Counted from the stretch's first letter, positions 9,501 to 18,119 are shown. The stretch is 64,000 nucleotides of DNA from an uncultured Victivallis sp. (GCF_944391105.1 NZ_CALXSK010000001.1:1-64000), one strand, 5' to 3'. The notes: generated by a model from the sequence alone, not told the origin. Translations and numbers: made by a program.

Positions 9501-9863
9501 CCGGTAGTTCAGTTCCTCCACACCCTCGCCGACGGCGGCGCGGAACTGGAAGATTTCGCCGTCGCGATCCATCAGCCGCAGTGAAAGCGCACTGAGTGTG
9601 CTTTGCGCACTCCTCTTCAGCTTCACGGTCACGGTTGCAATTTGAAACGTTCCAAGCGGCTGCGCCACTGGAAACGTGAACTCCATGAAACGCCGGACCG
9701 CCGGGTCCCAGCTCACCAGCAGACCGTCTCCTTCCGGTGCAACACCGGCCTTCCCGCCAGCCGCCCAGAAATTCGAGCCGGCAAACCTGGAAAAATCAAC
9801 TTCACCGGCAGTACAGCCGAACGCGGCAATGGAGAAAAGCAGAAAATACAACACACGCTTCAT
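6600..9863 (-). CDS. Secreted multidomain glycoside hydrolase (GH39/GH5-like barrel, CBM9-like C terminus)
   Basis: A 1087-residue exported protein. A signal peptide (VLYFLLFSIAAFGCTAGEVD) is followed by a beta-rich region to about residue 400 and then a TIM barrel. The barrel shows the clan-A pattern: acid/base Glu in VMEVWNEAELPGF (about residue 539) and a candidate nucleophile Glu in VPWAANETAI (about 643). The C-terminal ~200 residues resemble a CBM9/DOMON-type sugar-binding domain and end with FRFNLLVNDNDG. The FGC could alternatively be a lipobox. ATG at 9863 is chosen because AGG lies nine bases upstream; two further in-frame ATGs lie at 9872 and 9884. It is the first gene of the transcript continuing into the prepilin and GH78-like genes. 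It has the same architecture as the protein at 37434-41384. Substrate unknown. Confidence 0.85.
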   Translation of the reverse strand: MKRVLYFLLFSIAAFGCTAGEVDFSRFAGSNFWAAGGKAGVAPEGDGLLVSWDPAVRRFMEFTFPVAQPLGTFQIATVTVKLKRSAQSTLSALSLRLMDRDGEIFQFRAAVGEGVEELNYRIDGNDTARAASWKSSAEATMNRKLDFPVKLLGFAVDYPAGSAPGEVRISSMTYEKFPEEREPILVKEGVAVPGKVFSVGREGDVRVFEYAEGVNFPVLNGGQFRLRLKCSGGNPQAILLLEHGEQEKPLKAATVKPDGKDGVTLIYPVPYELDTMSVSLRKICVESGEDVQLVELAYEIPHVKLDFLFGAGSPVNVWQQGTPGKYRIANSGREVLSGKAELIWSDLAGRELDHRIETLSLAPGEACEFPLPEPERFGLYRLSGTLPGAGGRPVYFSRRVGYMPPNETTEHDKMQYGVVLLTPALPRLELCALAARLCGADFDRSSIIWMYIERHEGKWDWSYPDAHSRILKKNHLRWAPILWCPPRWATSKSWKPSYEPILPSFGFPLPDYRLWEEYVRNSVERYGRDNIRVMEVWNEAELPGFANFTPEEYAELLKRAYGVIKSVNPEIKVAICGFTCLPGQHPKMTFPDFMPRALRAARGKYDLHPIHLHGFFHEYAGGIRDFLRLRREWNITVPWAANETAITSSFCSRQVQAEVLFEKMVFSQANGAVAHVWHNMYDLGRDPYNKEHNFGLLDHALEPKEAYLAFNNVTRLFRGAELLRDLSFDECSVYLFRKGKQLLLPAWTLYPPVSERLLVLENVQGDVYQVDVFGNRAPVEVIDGKLLLPVTSSPATLVLEQRELPVVRGELFVPAGNTGEFRLAGKGVVRSVIGQPEGEEARELAVKDGVFRMEFDPGRLQKPLTLTLTFDTEFGKAAVRQFITPRFTLRARTGFDRPADFERCDGSSFQQTSPNDPMFAECIWKGREDCSVKLWLGWKSPDRIVIRAVVRDDIHFQDQNGTLIYQGDGLQFFFSRTATGGMWKFGVARDNQGNVRKFCWLNPAQCDGPALLNQIAAAVSRDEQKKETVYDLEVPADTLGIVRGVPFRFNLLVNDNDGRCREGYHALTEILDDGRNDNGYPVVLFED

Positions 9864-9901
9864 ACGATTCATCCTTATTCTCATTCGAGGTTTTCGTCTA
9901 T

Positions 9902-9962
9902 ATTATACCTCGCCTTTCCAGTGATAACCTTTCCAGAAATGACATTTTATCGTTATAAAATG
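9902..9962. promoter_or_regulatory. Divergent control region: -10 box, direct repeat and palindrome
   Basis: The 278-bp gap between the hydrolase start (9863) and the AraC-family gene (10142) holds a minus-strand TATAAT (9902-9907). A 9-bp direct repeat CCTTTCCAG lies at 9913-9921 and 9928-9936, one and a half turns apart. A perfect 8-bp inverted repeat, CATTTTAT-N4-ATAAAATG, lies at 9943-9962. Direct repeats next to the -35 position are what AraC-family activators usually bind, so these are candidate operators for the neighbouring regulator. No other gene is seen in this gap. Confidence 0.5.
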
Positions 9963-10141
9963 CCACTGTACCGTTTTTTCTTCCGGAAAGCAATGAATTT
10001 TCGGGAAAATCCGCCGTTTTTCGATGCTCCGGCTGAAAATACGGTTGAAAAGCAAACGGGAAGATGCTACGCTAAAAAAAGTCACCCCGCAACAGAAACC
10101 AGAGGTGGGAGTTCACGTTCCTGCCGGAAACGACATGGGCA

Positions 10142-11074
10142 ATGGCGAGTTTTCTGACCAACGATCTGGCACGTTATCTGCCGCGTCACGCGATGCCGCT
10201 CTATGTGGAGGAGGTCGCCCGCGGAGCGCACCCGGCGCGGAAATTTCACGGGCACACCTTCATGGAGCTGGTTCTCGTTCAAAGCGGTCCCGGACTTCAC
10301 CTGATTCAGGCGGATCCGGAACGGCTGCCGCCGCACCGGGACAAAACACCGTCTTCCGAGTTTGCATCCGAGATTCAGGCGGGAGACGTGCTTCTGATCT
10401 ATCCGGGGGTCTCTCACAGTTACGATCGGACCGAAACCCTCGGTCTGGTCAATCTGGTCTACGACCCCCGCAAACTCGCATTGCCGCTGCTCGACGGGGA
10501 GATGATGCCGCTGTTCGACCGTCTGTTCACACCGCGGCGCGCAATCAACCCGGAACTGGTCGCGCGACCGCTTCTGCATCTCTCTCCCGCCGGAAGCGCC
10601 ACGCTGAGCGGAAAAATCGCCGAACTGGCGGAGGAGCTCTCATCGAACCGGCCCGGCCGGAACTTTTACAGTGCGGCGATTTTCATGGAGATCATCGTAA
10701 CGCTCTGCCGTGCGGGGGAAACGGCAGAGGAGGCACCGGTCCCGGAATTCCTGATCGGCGACGCGATCCGTTACATGTACGACCATCTCTTCGAACCGAT
10801 CAAAATCGACGATCTGCTCGGAGTCGTCCACATGTCACGGCGGAATTTCTTCCGCCGATTCCGCAGCGCGACCGGCAGCACCCCGCACGCCTATCTCAAG
10901 GATCTCCGCTTTTCCCACGCGACCCGGCTGCTGTGCCGGACCGACCTCACCATCACCGAAATCGCATTGAAAAGCGGCTTCTGCGACGGGAATTATCTCT
11001 GCCGGCTCTGCCAGGAGCGGACCGGCATGACGGCGCGCCGCTTCCGCGATATGAACCGCTCCAGACCGGAGTGA
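10142..11074 (+). CDS. AraC-family transcriptional regulator
   Basis: A 310-residue regulator. The N-terminal half is a cupin-like sensor (residues ~15-150, with FHGHTFMELVLVQSG and IQAGDVLLIYPGVSHSY). The last ~100 residues are the double helix-turn-helix of the AraC family (IKIDDLLGVVHMSRRNFFRRF, then LTITEIALKSGFCDGNYLCR). Such proteins bind a sugar or similar effector and activate adjacent operons. It is divergent from the hydrolase-prepilin-GH78 cluster, with paired direct repeats between them, so control of that cluster is the natural inference. No strong ribosome site precedes the ATG. The 3' end lies only 13 bp from the convergent gene at 11088. Confidence 0.88.
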   Translation: MASFLTNDLARYLPRHAMPLYVEEVARGAHPARKFHGHTFMELVLVQSGPGLHLIQADPERLPPHRDKTPSSEFASEIQAGDVLLIYPGVSHSYDRTETLGLVNLVYDPRKLALPLLDGEMMPLFDRLFTPRRAINPELVARPLLHLSPAGSATLSGKIAELAEELSSNRPGRNFYSAAIFMEIIVTLCRAGETAEEAPVPEFLIGDAIRYMYDHLFEPIKIDDLLGVVHMSRRNFFRRFRSATGSTPHAYLKDLRFSHATRLLCRTDLTITEIALKSGFCDGNYLCRLCQERTGMTARRFRDMNRSRPE

Positions 11075-11087
11075 TCGGAAATGCCGC

Positions 11088-13610
11088 TCACTCCCGCGGT
11101 TCGAGAAAACGACGATAGTTTTTCGCGAGATCGGTCATCGCCTCCTGGTAGAAGCGGATCTGGTCGCGCGTGCCGCAGACGGAGACCGCACCCGCCGTCC
11201 CCCCGTCCCCGGTCGGATGGGCAAGATCGCCGATCGTCATGAACCCGTTGACCTGAAGATCGCTCAAAGGGCTGATGAAGATGTCCGCGTCCCGCAGGAT
11301 CGACAACCCCATCGATCCGACGAATTCGCCCATCGACTCCGGCATCCACCGCTGCGCGAGCCGGTAGAAGAGCGGGTGGATCATCGAATAGAGCTCCAGA
11401 AGTTCATAACTCTCGCTCGTGCCGTTCCGTGTGCGCCAGAGCCTGCGGTTGAACTCCTTCTGAAAATTCAGAAATCCCGAAAGCGGATTCGCGGGGTCGA
11501 TGTACGCCCCCGCCCGGATGAAAACCAGACTCAGCTCCCGCTCGGCAGGATTCCCGCTCTTCGGCTCCGTGTCGACCGGAAAAAGCATCTTGCAGTTGCG
11601 GAAAAACCGATGCTGCGCCAGCCCCCAGACCACCATGCCCGCCACCGTCGCGGCGCCCTCCATCAGCGTCGCGTACTTTGCGTTCAATTCACGCCGCAGC
11701 GTCAGCATCGGTCCGAAGTCGAGAAAAAAGCGGTTGCGGAACAGCCGGTTTCCCGCGTAGAGGATCTCCGGCCGCGCCACCGGAGACGACAGCGCCGGAT
11801 ACGGCAGAATCCCCGCACATCCCCAGCTCGTTTTCAACCCCGCAAGACTCTCCTGCATCGGCATGCCGTCGACCGGCACGTGATGGAACTGCATCCACAG
11901 ATCCGCTTCGGCGAAATCCGGCGTGAACCGCGCAACCACGTTCAGCAGTCCCCAGCCGGGATTGCGGTATTTGCGCAGATTCGGACTCGCGATCCGGCGG
12001 GCAAGCTGAAGCTCCCGCTCCTTCGGCAGCAGTTCGCAGTGGAGAAAAGTCGCGGTCAGCAGCCGTTCAACGAGGCTCTTGAGCTCGTGTCGCGCCCCGA
12101 AGCTGAATCCCGGCACTCGACGCGCCCAGCGGCGCATCCGCCCCGCGAGAATCCGCACCTGGTCGCCGCCTTCGTTCGAGCGGAGGCGGTTCACGTTGAC
12201 GACCATGCAGCGCAGCGTCTCGCGGATATGCTCCCGCGTCAGAAGCTGAAAGTTTTCGCGGCTCGTATCGAAATGCATCTCGATCCACAGCAGCTCCCCG
12301 CTCTTGTCGTAGAACGCCTCGGCGATGTCGGTGAAATCGATCTTCCGCCGGCCGAGCCGGAATCTCCCCGGCGCCGCCGTCCAGTGCAGCGCGCTGTGCC
12401 CCCGGATGTACTCCGCCAGATGCTCTGCCAACTCCCGGCGCGCCGCCGGAAAATCCTCCGGCGCGACCTCTTCCCGGCAGTAGCGCAGCCGGAAACACGA
12501 AAGCACGAATTTGGAATATTCATTGCGCAGAAAGATCCCGGTCGCCTTGCGCCAGCCGTTCTCCTCGGCGCGCATGCCGAGTTTTTTCAGCAGTTGCAAA
12601 ACCTTGATGAAAATGAGCAGAAAAACCGTTCCGAAGCTCCAACGGTCCACGAGCCGGGCCATGCGCAGCTTGTACGTTCCGGTCAGCTGGCGCAAGTGGC
12701 TGCCGAACGGCGACGAAGGACGCGGCGGCGGGGTTCTCTCCACCGGAACCGGCGGAGCGGGAGCGCCCGAATCGCACAGAAATTCCGCAATCACTCCGGC
12801 AGTCTCCCCGGGCATCTCCTCCTGAGGGGAGTGTCCGCACTCCGGCAGCACGACGAGCCGGGAGTTCCGGAGACAGCGGTGGAATTTTTCGGCATCTTCA
12901 ACTGAAATGATCCGGTCCTCGGCTCCCCAGATGATCAACGCGGGCAGCGTCCGTTTTTTCAACCCCGCCTGAAAACCGGCCACATTCGGAATGCGGAAGT
13001 GGCGTGCCGCCGCGATCACGCAGTCGCGCGCGCCCGGCAGCCGCATCGCCTCGGCGTACTGCCGGATCAGCTCCTGCGAAATCTTCTCTTCCCGGAAATA
13101 GGCGCGGCTCATGACCAGGTAGACCATGAGCTCCTCGTTTGCGAACCGCAGCAGCGGATTGCGCGGCGAAACCAGCGCCAGCGTGGCGATGAATTCCGGA
13201 ACCTCCGTGAACATCCCGGCCGGGTCGAGCAGAACGAGCTTCACGACCCGTTCACGGATCTCCCCGTCCTCCAGCAGCAGACACGAGATCGCCCCGCCCA
13301 TCGAGTGGCCGACCAGCACAAGATTCCGCAGATCAAGACGGCGGATGAACGCCGCGACGAATGCCGCCTGATCATAGAGCGTCAGATGCTCCGGATCGTT
13401 CTTCGAAGAGTAGCCGAACCCTTTCGCGTCGATCCGGATATAACGATAGTTCTCCGGGAGAAAGTCGAGGAGCGCATCCCAGGTGCAGCCATGTTCGGCA
13501 AACCCGTGGATCAGCAGAACCGGATCCCCCTCTCCTCCGCTGTCGTACCAGGCGATCCGGCTGATCGCCCCCCGGTCGTCCGCGAATTCCGCGTATCTGC
13601 GCTCCCCCAT
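11088..13610 (-). CDS. Fusion of alpha/beta-hydrolase and HHxxxDG-type acyltransferase
   Basis: An 840-residue two-domain protein. Residues 1-280 form an alpha/beta-hydrolase: oxyanion strand LLIHGFAEHG, nucleophile elbow VGHSMGG (Ser103), acid in WGAEDRII (Asp232) and base in CGH (His260). A Pro-rich linker (~282-302) follows. Residues ~310-840 form a larger domain with a hydrophobic segment (GTVFLLIFIKVLQLL) and FHHVPVDGMPM at 575-585. That exact HHxxxDG pattern is the active site of CoA- or carrier-dependent acyltransferases (condensation, CAT and wax-ester-synthase superfamily). A fusion could couple ester or thioester hydrolysis with acyl transfer to a lipid or polyketide-like product. 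The start has GGAG five bases upstream. It is 15 bp downstream of ppdK, so probably co-transcribed. The physiological substrate is unknown. Confidence 0.8.
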   Translation of the reverse strand: MGERRYAEFADDRGAISRIAWYDSGGEGDPVLLIHGFAEHGCTWDALLDFLPENYRYIRIDAKGFGYSSKNDPEHLTLYDQAAFVAAFIRRLDLRNLVLVGHSMGGAISCLLLEDGEIRERVVKLVLLDPAGMFTEVPEFIATLALVSPRNPLLRFANEELMVYLVMSRAYFREEKISQELIRQYAEAMRLPGARDCVIAAARHFRIPNVAGFQAGLKKRTLPALIIWGAEDRIISVEDAEKFHRCLRNSRLVVLPECGHSPQEEMPGETAGVIAEFLCDSGAPAPPVPVERTPPPRPSSPFGSHLRQLTGTYKLRMARLVDRWSFGTVFLLIFIKVLQLLKKLGMRAEENGWRKATGIFLRNEYSKFVLSCFRLRYCREEVAPEDFPAARRELAEHLAEYIRGHSALHWTAAPGRFRLGRRKIDFTDIAEAFYDKSGELLWIEMHFDTSRENFQLLTREHIRETLRCMVVNVNRLRSNEGGDQVRILAGRMRRWARRVPGFSFGARHELKSLVERLLTATFLHCELLPKERELQLARRIASPNLRKYRNPGWGLLNVVARFTPDFAEADLWMQFHHVPVDGMPMQESLAGLKTSWGCAGILPYPALSSPVARPEILYAGNRLFRNRFFLDFGPMLTLRRELNAKYATLMEGAATVAGMVVWGLAQHRFFRNCKMLFPVDTEPKSGNPAERELSLVFIRAGAYIDPANPLSGFLNFQKEFNRRLWRTRNGTSESYELLELYSMIHPLFYRLAQRWMPESMGEFVGSMGLSILRDADIFISPLSDLQVNGFMTIGDLAHPTGDGGTAGAVSVCGTRDQIRFYQEAMTDLAKNYRRFLEPRE

Positions 13611-13625
13611 GCACTCTCCCGGGAG

Positions 13626-16346
13626 TTACTTCCCGTCCGCGATCGCCGATTGCGCCGCCGCCAGCCGCGCAATCGGCACCCGGAACGGACTGCACGAAAC
13701 GTAATTCAGCCCCACCCGGTTGCAGAACTCGACCGACTTCGCCTCGCCGCCCTGCTCGCCGCAGATGCCGATCTTCAGTTCCGGCTTCACGCGACGGCCG
13801 TTCTCGACCGCGAACCGGATCAATTTGCCGACGCCCGCCTGGTCGATCGTCTGGAACGGATCGGCCGCGAGCAGCTTCTTCTCCAGGTAGTCCCCGAGGA
13901 ATCCGCCGATGTCGTCGCGGCTGAAGCCGAAAGTCATCTGGGTCAGGTCGTTCGTGCCGAAGCTGAAGAAGTCCGCCTCCGCCGCCATCTCGTCCGCGAG
14001 CAAACAGGCGCGCGGGATCTCGATCATCGTCCCGACCTTGTACTCGACCGCTTCGAGCCCGAATTTCGCGGCGACCTCGCCGGCGACACGTGCGAGAATC
14101 TTCTTCTGAAAACGGAGTTCCGAGGCGTCGCAGGTCACCGGAATCATGATCTCCGGATGGCATGCAACGCCTTCCTTCTCCAGTTCGACCGAGGCTTCCA
14201 GAATCGCGCGCATCTGCATTTCGGAGACTTCCGGATAAGTGATCCCGAGCCGCACGCCGCGGTGCCCCATCATCGGATTGACCTCGTGCAGATTCTCCGC
14301 GCGTCTGGCGATCTCCTCGACCGTGATACCGAGCGCCGCCGCAAGTTCCGCCCGCGCCGCCGGGGCGCTCGGAACGAACTCGTGCAGCGGCGGATCGAGC
14401 AGCCGGAACGTGACCGGCAGCCCCGCCATCGCCTTGAGCGTGTTCTTCACGTCGTTCTTCACAAACCCGAAGAGGTCCGCAATCGCCGCGACCCTCTCGT
14501 CACGGGTGTGCGCCAGAATCATCCGCCGCAGCGCGAAGAGCGGCTTCTCGCTGTTTTTGCCGTAGAACATATGCTCCGTCCGGAAGAGGCCGATCCCCTC
14601 CGCACCGAAGCTGCGCGCAATCCGCGCATCGTCCGGCGTGTCGGCATTCGCGCGCACGCCGAGTCTTCGGAACTTGTCCACGAGCGCCATGAAGTGCTTC
14701 AGCTGCGGATTCTCGCTCGAATCGATCGTCGTGAGCGCCCCGGCATAGACGTAGCCGCGGCTGCCGTTGATGCTGAGAACATCACGGTCGGTATAAGTCA
14801 CGCCGCCGACCTTCATCGTGCGGTTCGCCTCATCAATCACAAGCGAGCCCGCTCCGACGATGCAGCACTTGCCCCAGCCGCGGCAGACGAGCGCGGCATG
14901 GCTGGTCATGCCGCCGCGGGCGGTGAGAATTCCGGTCGCGGCGCGCATGCCTTCGACATCCTCCGGATTGGTCTCCTCGCGCACCATGACCACTGCTTCC
15001 CCCTTCGCCGCAGCGGCGACCGCCTCGGCGCTGGAGAAAACGATCCGGCCGACCGCTCCGCCCGGCCCGGCCGGAAGTCCCTTCGCGATGATCGACGCCC
15101 CCTTCTCGGCTTTCGGGTCGAGAATCGGATGCAGCAGTTCGTCGAGCTGCGCCGGAGAGACGCGCATCACGGCGGTTTTCTCGTCGATCATCCCCTCTTC
15201 AAGCATGTCCATGGCCATGTTCAACGCGGCCGCGCCGGTCCGCTTGCCGACGCGGCACTGCAGCATGTAGAGCACACCCTCCTGAATCGTGAACTCGATG
15301 TCGAGCATGTCGCGATAATGCGCCTCAAGTTTGTTCCGGATCGCATAAAGCTGTTCGTAAAGAGCCGGATAGAGCTCTTCAAGCGACTTCAAATGTTTGT
15401 TCTGCTCGTTGCAGGTATCCTTGTTGAGCGGATTCGGGGTGCGGGTTCCGGCGACGACGTCCTCGCCCTGCGCGTTGATGAGCCACTCACCGTAGAACTT
15501 GTTCTCGCCCGTGGCCGGATTTCGCGTGAAGGCCACGCCGGTCGCGGAGGTTTCGCCCATGTTGCCGAAGACCATGCTCTGCACATTGACCGCAGTGCCC
15601 CAGTCGTCCGGAATCCCTTCGATGCGGCGGTAGGAGACCGCTTTTTTGCCGTTCCAGCTCTTCAGCACGGCGCAGATGCCGCCCCGGAGCTGCTGCATCG
15701 GATCGTCGGGGAACTCCGCGCCGAGCGTCTCCCGCACTTTCGCCTTGAACGCCGAACAGAGCTGTTTGAGATCCTCGACGGTGAGATCGGTGTCGCTCGC
15801 ATAGCCTTTTTCGGCTTTGAGGTCGTCGAGCATCTCGTCGAGCTGTTTGCGGATCGCCCTGCCCTCCCCGGGCTCGATTCCCTCGGCCTTCTCCATCACC
15901 ACGTCCGAATACATCATGATCAGCCGCCGGTAGGCGTCGTAGACGAACCGCTCGTTGCCGGTCTTGGCGATGAGTCCCGGAATCGTAGATGTCGCCAACC
16001 CGACGTTCAACACGGTCTCCATCATGCCGGGCATCGAACTGCGCGCGCCGGAACGGCAGGAGACCAGCAGCGGATTGGCCGGATCGCCGAACTTCATACC
16101 CATGACCGACTCGACCCGGGCGAGCGCCGCCTGAACCTGTTTCTCCAGACACGCGGGCAGCCGGCCGCCCTCCCGGAAGTAATCGACACAGCATTCGGTC
16201 GTGATCGTGAATCCCGGGGGTACCGGCAGCCCGAGCGAAGCCATTTCCGCCAGATTCGCGCCTTTGCCGCCGAGCAGCTCTTTCATCGAACCGGAACCTT
16301 CGGAATCCCCTCCCCCGAACGAATACACATATTTCTTCTCCGCCAT
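13626..16346 (-). CDS. ppdK: Pyruvate, phosphate dikinase
   Basis: A 906-residue cytosolic enzyme, full length for the family, interconverting pyruvate + ATP + Pi and phosphoenolpyruvate + AMP + PPi. The N-terminal nucleotide-binding domain opens with YSFGGGDSEGSGSMKELLGG and GANLAEMASLGLPVPPGFTI. The central phosphohistidine domain has GGMTSHAALVCRGWGKCCIVG with the catalytic His. The C-terminal PEP-binding barrel carries FFSFGTNDLTQMTFGFSRDD and GICGEQGG with the catalytic Cys. It is typical of anaerobes with PPi-linked glycolysis. A purine-rich GGAAGAGGGAAGA precedes the ATG. The hydrolase-acyltransferase fusion follows 15 bp downstream. Confidence 0.97.
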   Translation of the reverse strand: MAEKKYVYSFGGGDSEGSGSMKELLGGKGANLAEMASLGLPVPPGFTITTECCVDYFREGGRLPACLEKQVQAALARVESVMGMKFGDPANPLLVSCRSGARSSMPGMMETVLNVGLATSTIPGLIAKTGNERFVYDAYRRLIMMYSDVVMEKAEGIEPGEGRAIRKQLDEMLDDLKAEKGYASDTDLTVEDLKQLCSAFKAKVRETLGAEFPDDPMQQLRGGICAVLKSWNGKKAVSYRRIEGIPDDWGTAVNVQSMVFGNMGETSATGVAFTRNPATGENKFYGEWLINAQGEDVVAGTRTPNPLNKDTCNEQNKHLKSLEELYPALYEQLYAIRNKLEAHYRDMLDIEFTIQEGVLYMLQCRVGKRTGAAALNMAMDMLEEGMIDEKTAVMRVSPAQLDELLHPILDPKAEKGASIIAKGLPAGPGGAVGRIVFSSAEAVAAAAKGEAVVMVREETNPEDVEGMRAATGILTARGGMTSHAALVCRGWGKCCIVGAGSLVIDEANRTMKVGGVTYTDRDVLSINGSRGYVYAGALTTIDSSENPQLKHFMALVDKFRRLGVRANADTPDDARIARSFGAEGIGLFRTEHMFYGKNSEKPLFALRRMILAHTRDERVAAIADLFGFVKNDVKNTLKAMAGLPVTFRLLDPPLHEFVPSAPAARAELAAALGITVEEIARRAENLHEVNPMMGHRGVRLGITYPEVSEMQMRAILEASVELEKEGVACHPEIMIPVTCDASELRFQKKILARVAGEVAAKFGLEAVEYKVGTMIEIPRACLLADEMAAEADFFSFGTNDLTQMTFGFSRDDIGGFLGDYLEKKLLAADPFQTIDQAGVGKLIRFAVENGRRVKPELKIGICGEQGGEAKSVEFCNRVGLNYVSCSPFRVPIARLAAAQSAIADGK

Positions 16347-16442
16347 TCTTCCCTCTTCCTCCGTACTTCTGCTGTTGTCTGTGACTGTTCTTCAATACGG
16401 GGCCGCAACAGCGTCCGGATGCGGCCGTTCCGCCGATGTTTC

Positions 16443-16853
16443 TCAGTAGAATTTGTCGATCACTCTGATGATCTGATGTTTCTGCGGATTCTTCTCAAGG
16501 CCGAGGAACATGAACGATCCGCGCACCTCAACCGGGAACGGAATTCCCTGAATGTAGGTCCGCCCCTCTTCCGCGATCTTTTTCACCCGCTTTTCCTGCA
16601 CGGTCGACGAACGGTCGTATTTGTAGACGCCGACCTCGCAGTCCGCAACCTTCACGGCGCAGCCGCTCGTGGCGCGGAACGGTTCGCCCGGCAGCGGCCG
16701 GACCCCCTCGACCTTCACCCCTTCGCGCTCAAGGTAGACCGCGAAATCCTCCGGCCTCAGATAGTTGTTGTCATAAGTCGTACAGCCCGCCAGGAAAGCG
16801 GCGCAGACGAACGCCGACACCGTGACAAAAAGTGTTCTTCCGTTCATTTTCAT
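16443..16853 (-). CDS. Putative lipoprotein
   Basis: A 136-residue protein with a lipoprotein signal (FVTVSAFVCAAFLAGCTTYD; lipobox LAGC). The mature part contains a short beta-rich domain (YLEREGVKVEGVRPLPGEPF, CEVGVYKYDRSS) and ends with HQIIRVIDKFY. The frame is open far upstream, but only the start at 16853 (or 16847) puts a signal sequence at the N terminus; GGGGAATGG lies just ahead of it. Likely anchored to the inner or outer membrane. No family recognised. It lies about 100 bp upstream of ppdK on the same strand but probably has its own promoter. Confidence 0.75.
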   Translation of the reverse strand: MKMNGRTLFVTVSAFVCAAFLAGCTTYDNNYLRPEDFAVYLEREGVKVEGVRPLPGEPFRATSGCAVKVADCEVGVYKYDRSSTVQEKRVKKIAEEGRTYIQGIPFPVEVRGSFMFLGLEKNPQKHQIIRVIDKFY

Positions 16854-16962
16854 CCATTCCCCGTCAAAATTATTTCCCGAAAAATCTTCCGGCACGACCA
16901 CATAATCTAATCCCCGCCGCGCCGGAATACAAGTTCCCCCGCGGACAAATTTCGCACGCCGC

Positions 16963-18060
16963 TCAACGGCTCCCGGTTCGAGCGGCGAAGTGGGGAGAAT
17001 CCCCCCACTCGTCGTAAGCGATCCGCTCCCCGATGGCAGTGATCGCACGCTCGAGCGATACCCGGGCGGAATCGGCATTCTCATCGGTGCCCGGCTTGTT
17101 TTCATAAAGCAGATACCCTTTGCGGTATGCGAGATCCCCGACGTTCGGCATGATGACGTTCGCACCGGCAAGAAGTCCGAGCTCCCTCCCGTCCGGCGCG
17201 AGCGCCTGCAGCGCGGTCGTGCTCGCGATGTTCACGTTGCGCAGCAGAAGCCGGGTGACGGCGATCATCTTGAGGCCCGCTTCCAGCTGCCGGTTCGCAT
17301 CGCTGCCGGTTTCCGGAAATTCCCGCCCGAGCGGCGTATCGTGGTGGACAAGATACGGCCCCATTCCGATCATGTCGACGTCGAGCTTCTGAAAAAAGCG
17401 GAGGTCACGCACAAGATGCGACACCGTCTGCCCCGGCAGCCCGATCATCACACCGGTTCCGACCTGATACCCCGCCTCGCGCAGAAATCCGAGCGCGGCG
17501 ACCCGCTCGTCGTAACGGTGATCCGCCGGGTGAAGCCGGGCGTAAAACTCCGGATCGGAACTCTCGATCCGCAGCAGATAACGGTGTGCTCCCGCGGCGA
17601 ACCAGCGGCGGTACGTCTCCAGCGTCTGTTCTCCGAGCGAAAGCGTGATCCCGAGTCTTCCGCCGTCGATTGCCTTGATCTGCCGAACCGTCTCTTCGAT
17701 GAAGTCGATCCAGGCAGGATCGTTCCGTTCCCCCGCCTGAAGCACAATCGATCCGTAGCCGAAGCGGGCGGTGAGCCGGGCCGCCTCAAGAATCTCTTCG
17801 CGACTCATGGTGAAGCGGGAAACCTTCCCGTTGCCGCTGCGGATGCCGCAGTAGTAACAGTTTTTCCGGCAGATGTTGGAGATCTCCACAAGTCCGCGCA
17901 ACCGGACCCGGTTTCCGACATACCGGAGTTTCACGGCGTAGGCGGCGCGGAAAAGCGCCTCAAGTTCGGCGGGTTCCCCGAGCCCCAGCAGGAACGCGAG
18001 CGCCCCGTCGTCGAGACGTTCTCCGGCGACGGCGGCGGCAAGTACGGTTTCGAGTTTCAT
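16963..18060 (-). CDS. hydE: [FeFe] hydrogenase H-cluster radical SAM maturase HydE
   Basis: A 365-residue radical SAM enzyme. The cluster motif CRKNCYYC (CxxxCxxC) lies near residue 65 in the context EISNICRKNCYYCGIRSGNG, as in HydE and the related BioB/ThiH group. Further HydE-like features are IVLQAGERND, LRIESSDPEFYARLHP, TGVMIGLPGQT and MGPYLVHHDTPLG. HydE acts with HydF and HydG to build the diiron subcluster of [FeFe] hydrogenase. The second of two adjacent ATGs (18060) has the better spacing to GGAGGAG; 18063 is the alternative. hydF lies 3.4 kb away on the same strand, separated by tRNA genes and an unrelated glycosidase on the opposite strand. No hydG or hydrogenase structural gene is in the window. 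Confidence 0.93.
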   Translation of the reverse strand: MKLETVLAAAVAGERLDDGALAFLLGLGEPAELEALFRAAYAVKLRYVGNRVRLRGLVEISNICRKNCYYCGIRSGNGKVSRFTMSREEILEAARLTARFGYGSIVLQAGERNDPAWIDFIEETVRQIKAIDGGRLGITLSLGEQTLETYRRWFAAGAHRYLLRIESSDPEFYARLHPADHRYDERVAALGFLREAGYQVGTGVMIGLPGQTVSHLVRDLRFFQKLDVDMIGMGPYLVHHDTPLGREFPETGSDANRQLEAGLKMIAVTRLLLRNVNIASTTALQALAPDGRELGLLAGANVIMPNVGDLAYRKGYLLYENKPGTDENADSARVSLERAITAIGERIAYDEWGDSPHFAARTGSR

Positions 18061-18090
18061 CATGCTCCTCCACGGCTGAATGCGGCAGAT

Positions 18091-18119
18091 AATGTAGCAC
18101 TCCGGAGAAAAATATGCAA
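18091..18119 (-). promoter_or_regulatory. Candidate promoter of hydE
   Basis: On the minus strand TTGCAT (18114-18119) is separated by 17 bp from TACATT (18091-18096), about 30 bp ahead of the hydE start. Sigma-70-like. Confidence 0.5.

Noticed and set aside
12999-16910. A 1303-codon plus-strand open frame
   Set aside because: It lies antisense to ppdK and the hydrolase-acyltransferase fusion, whose protein sequences are clearly conserved. The shadow frame is Arg/His/Asp-rich with no domain, a product of GC-rich codon bias.
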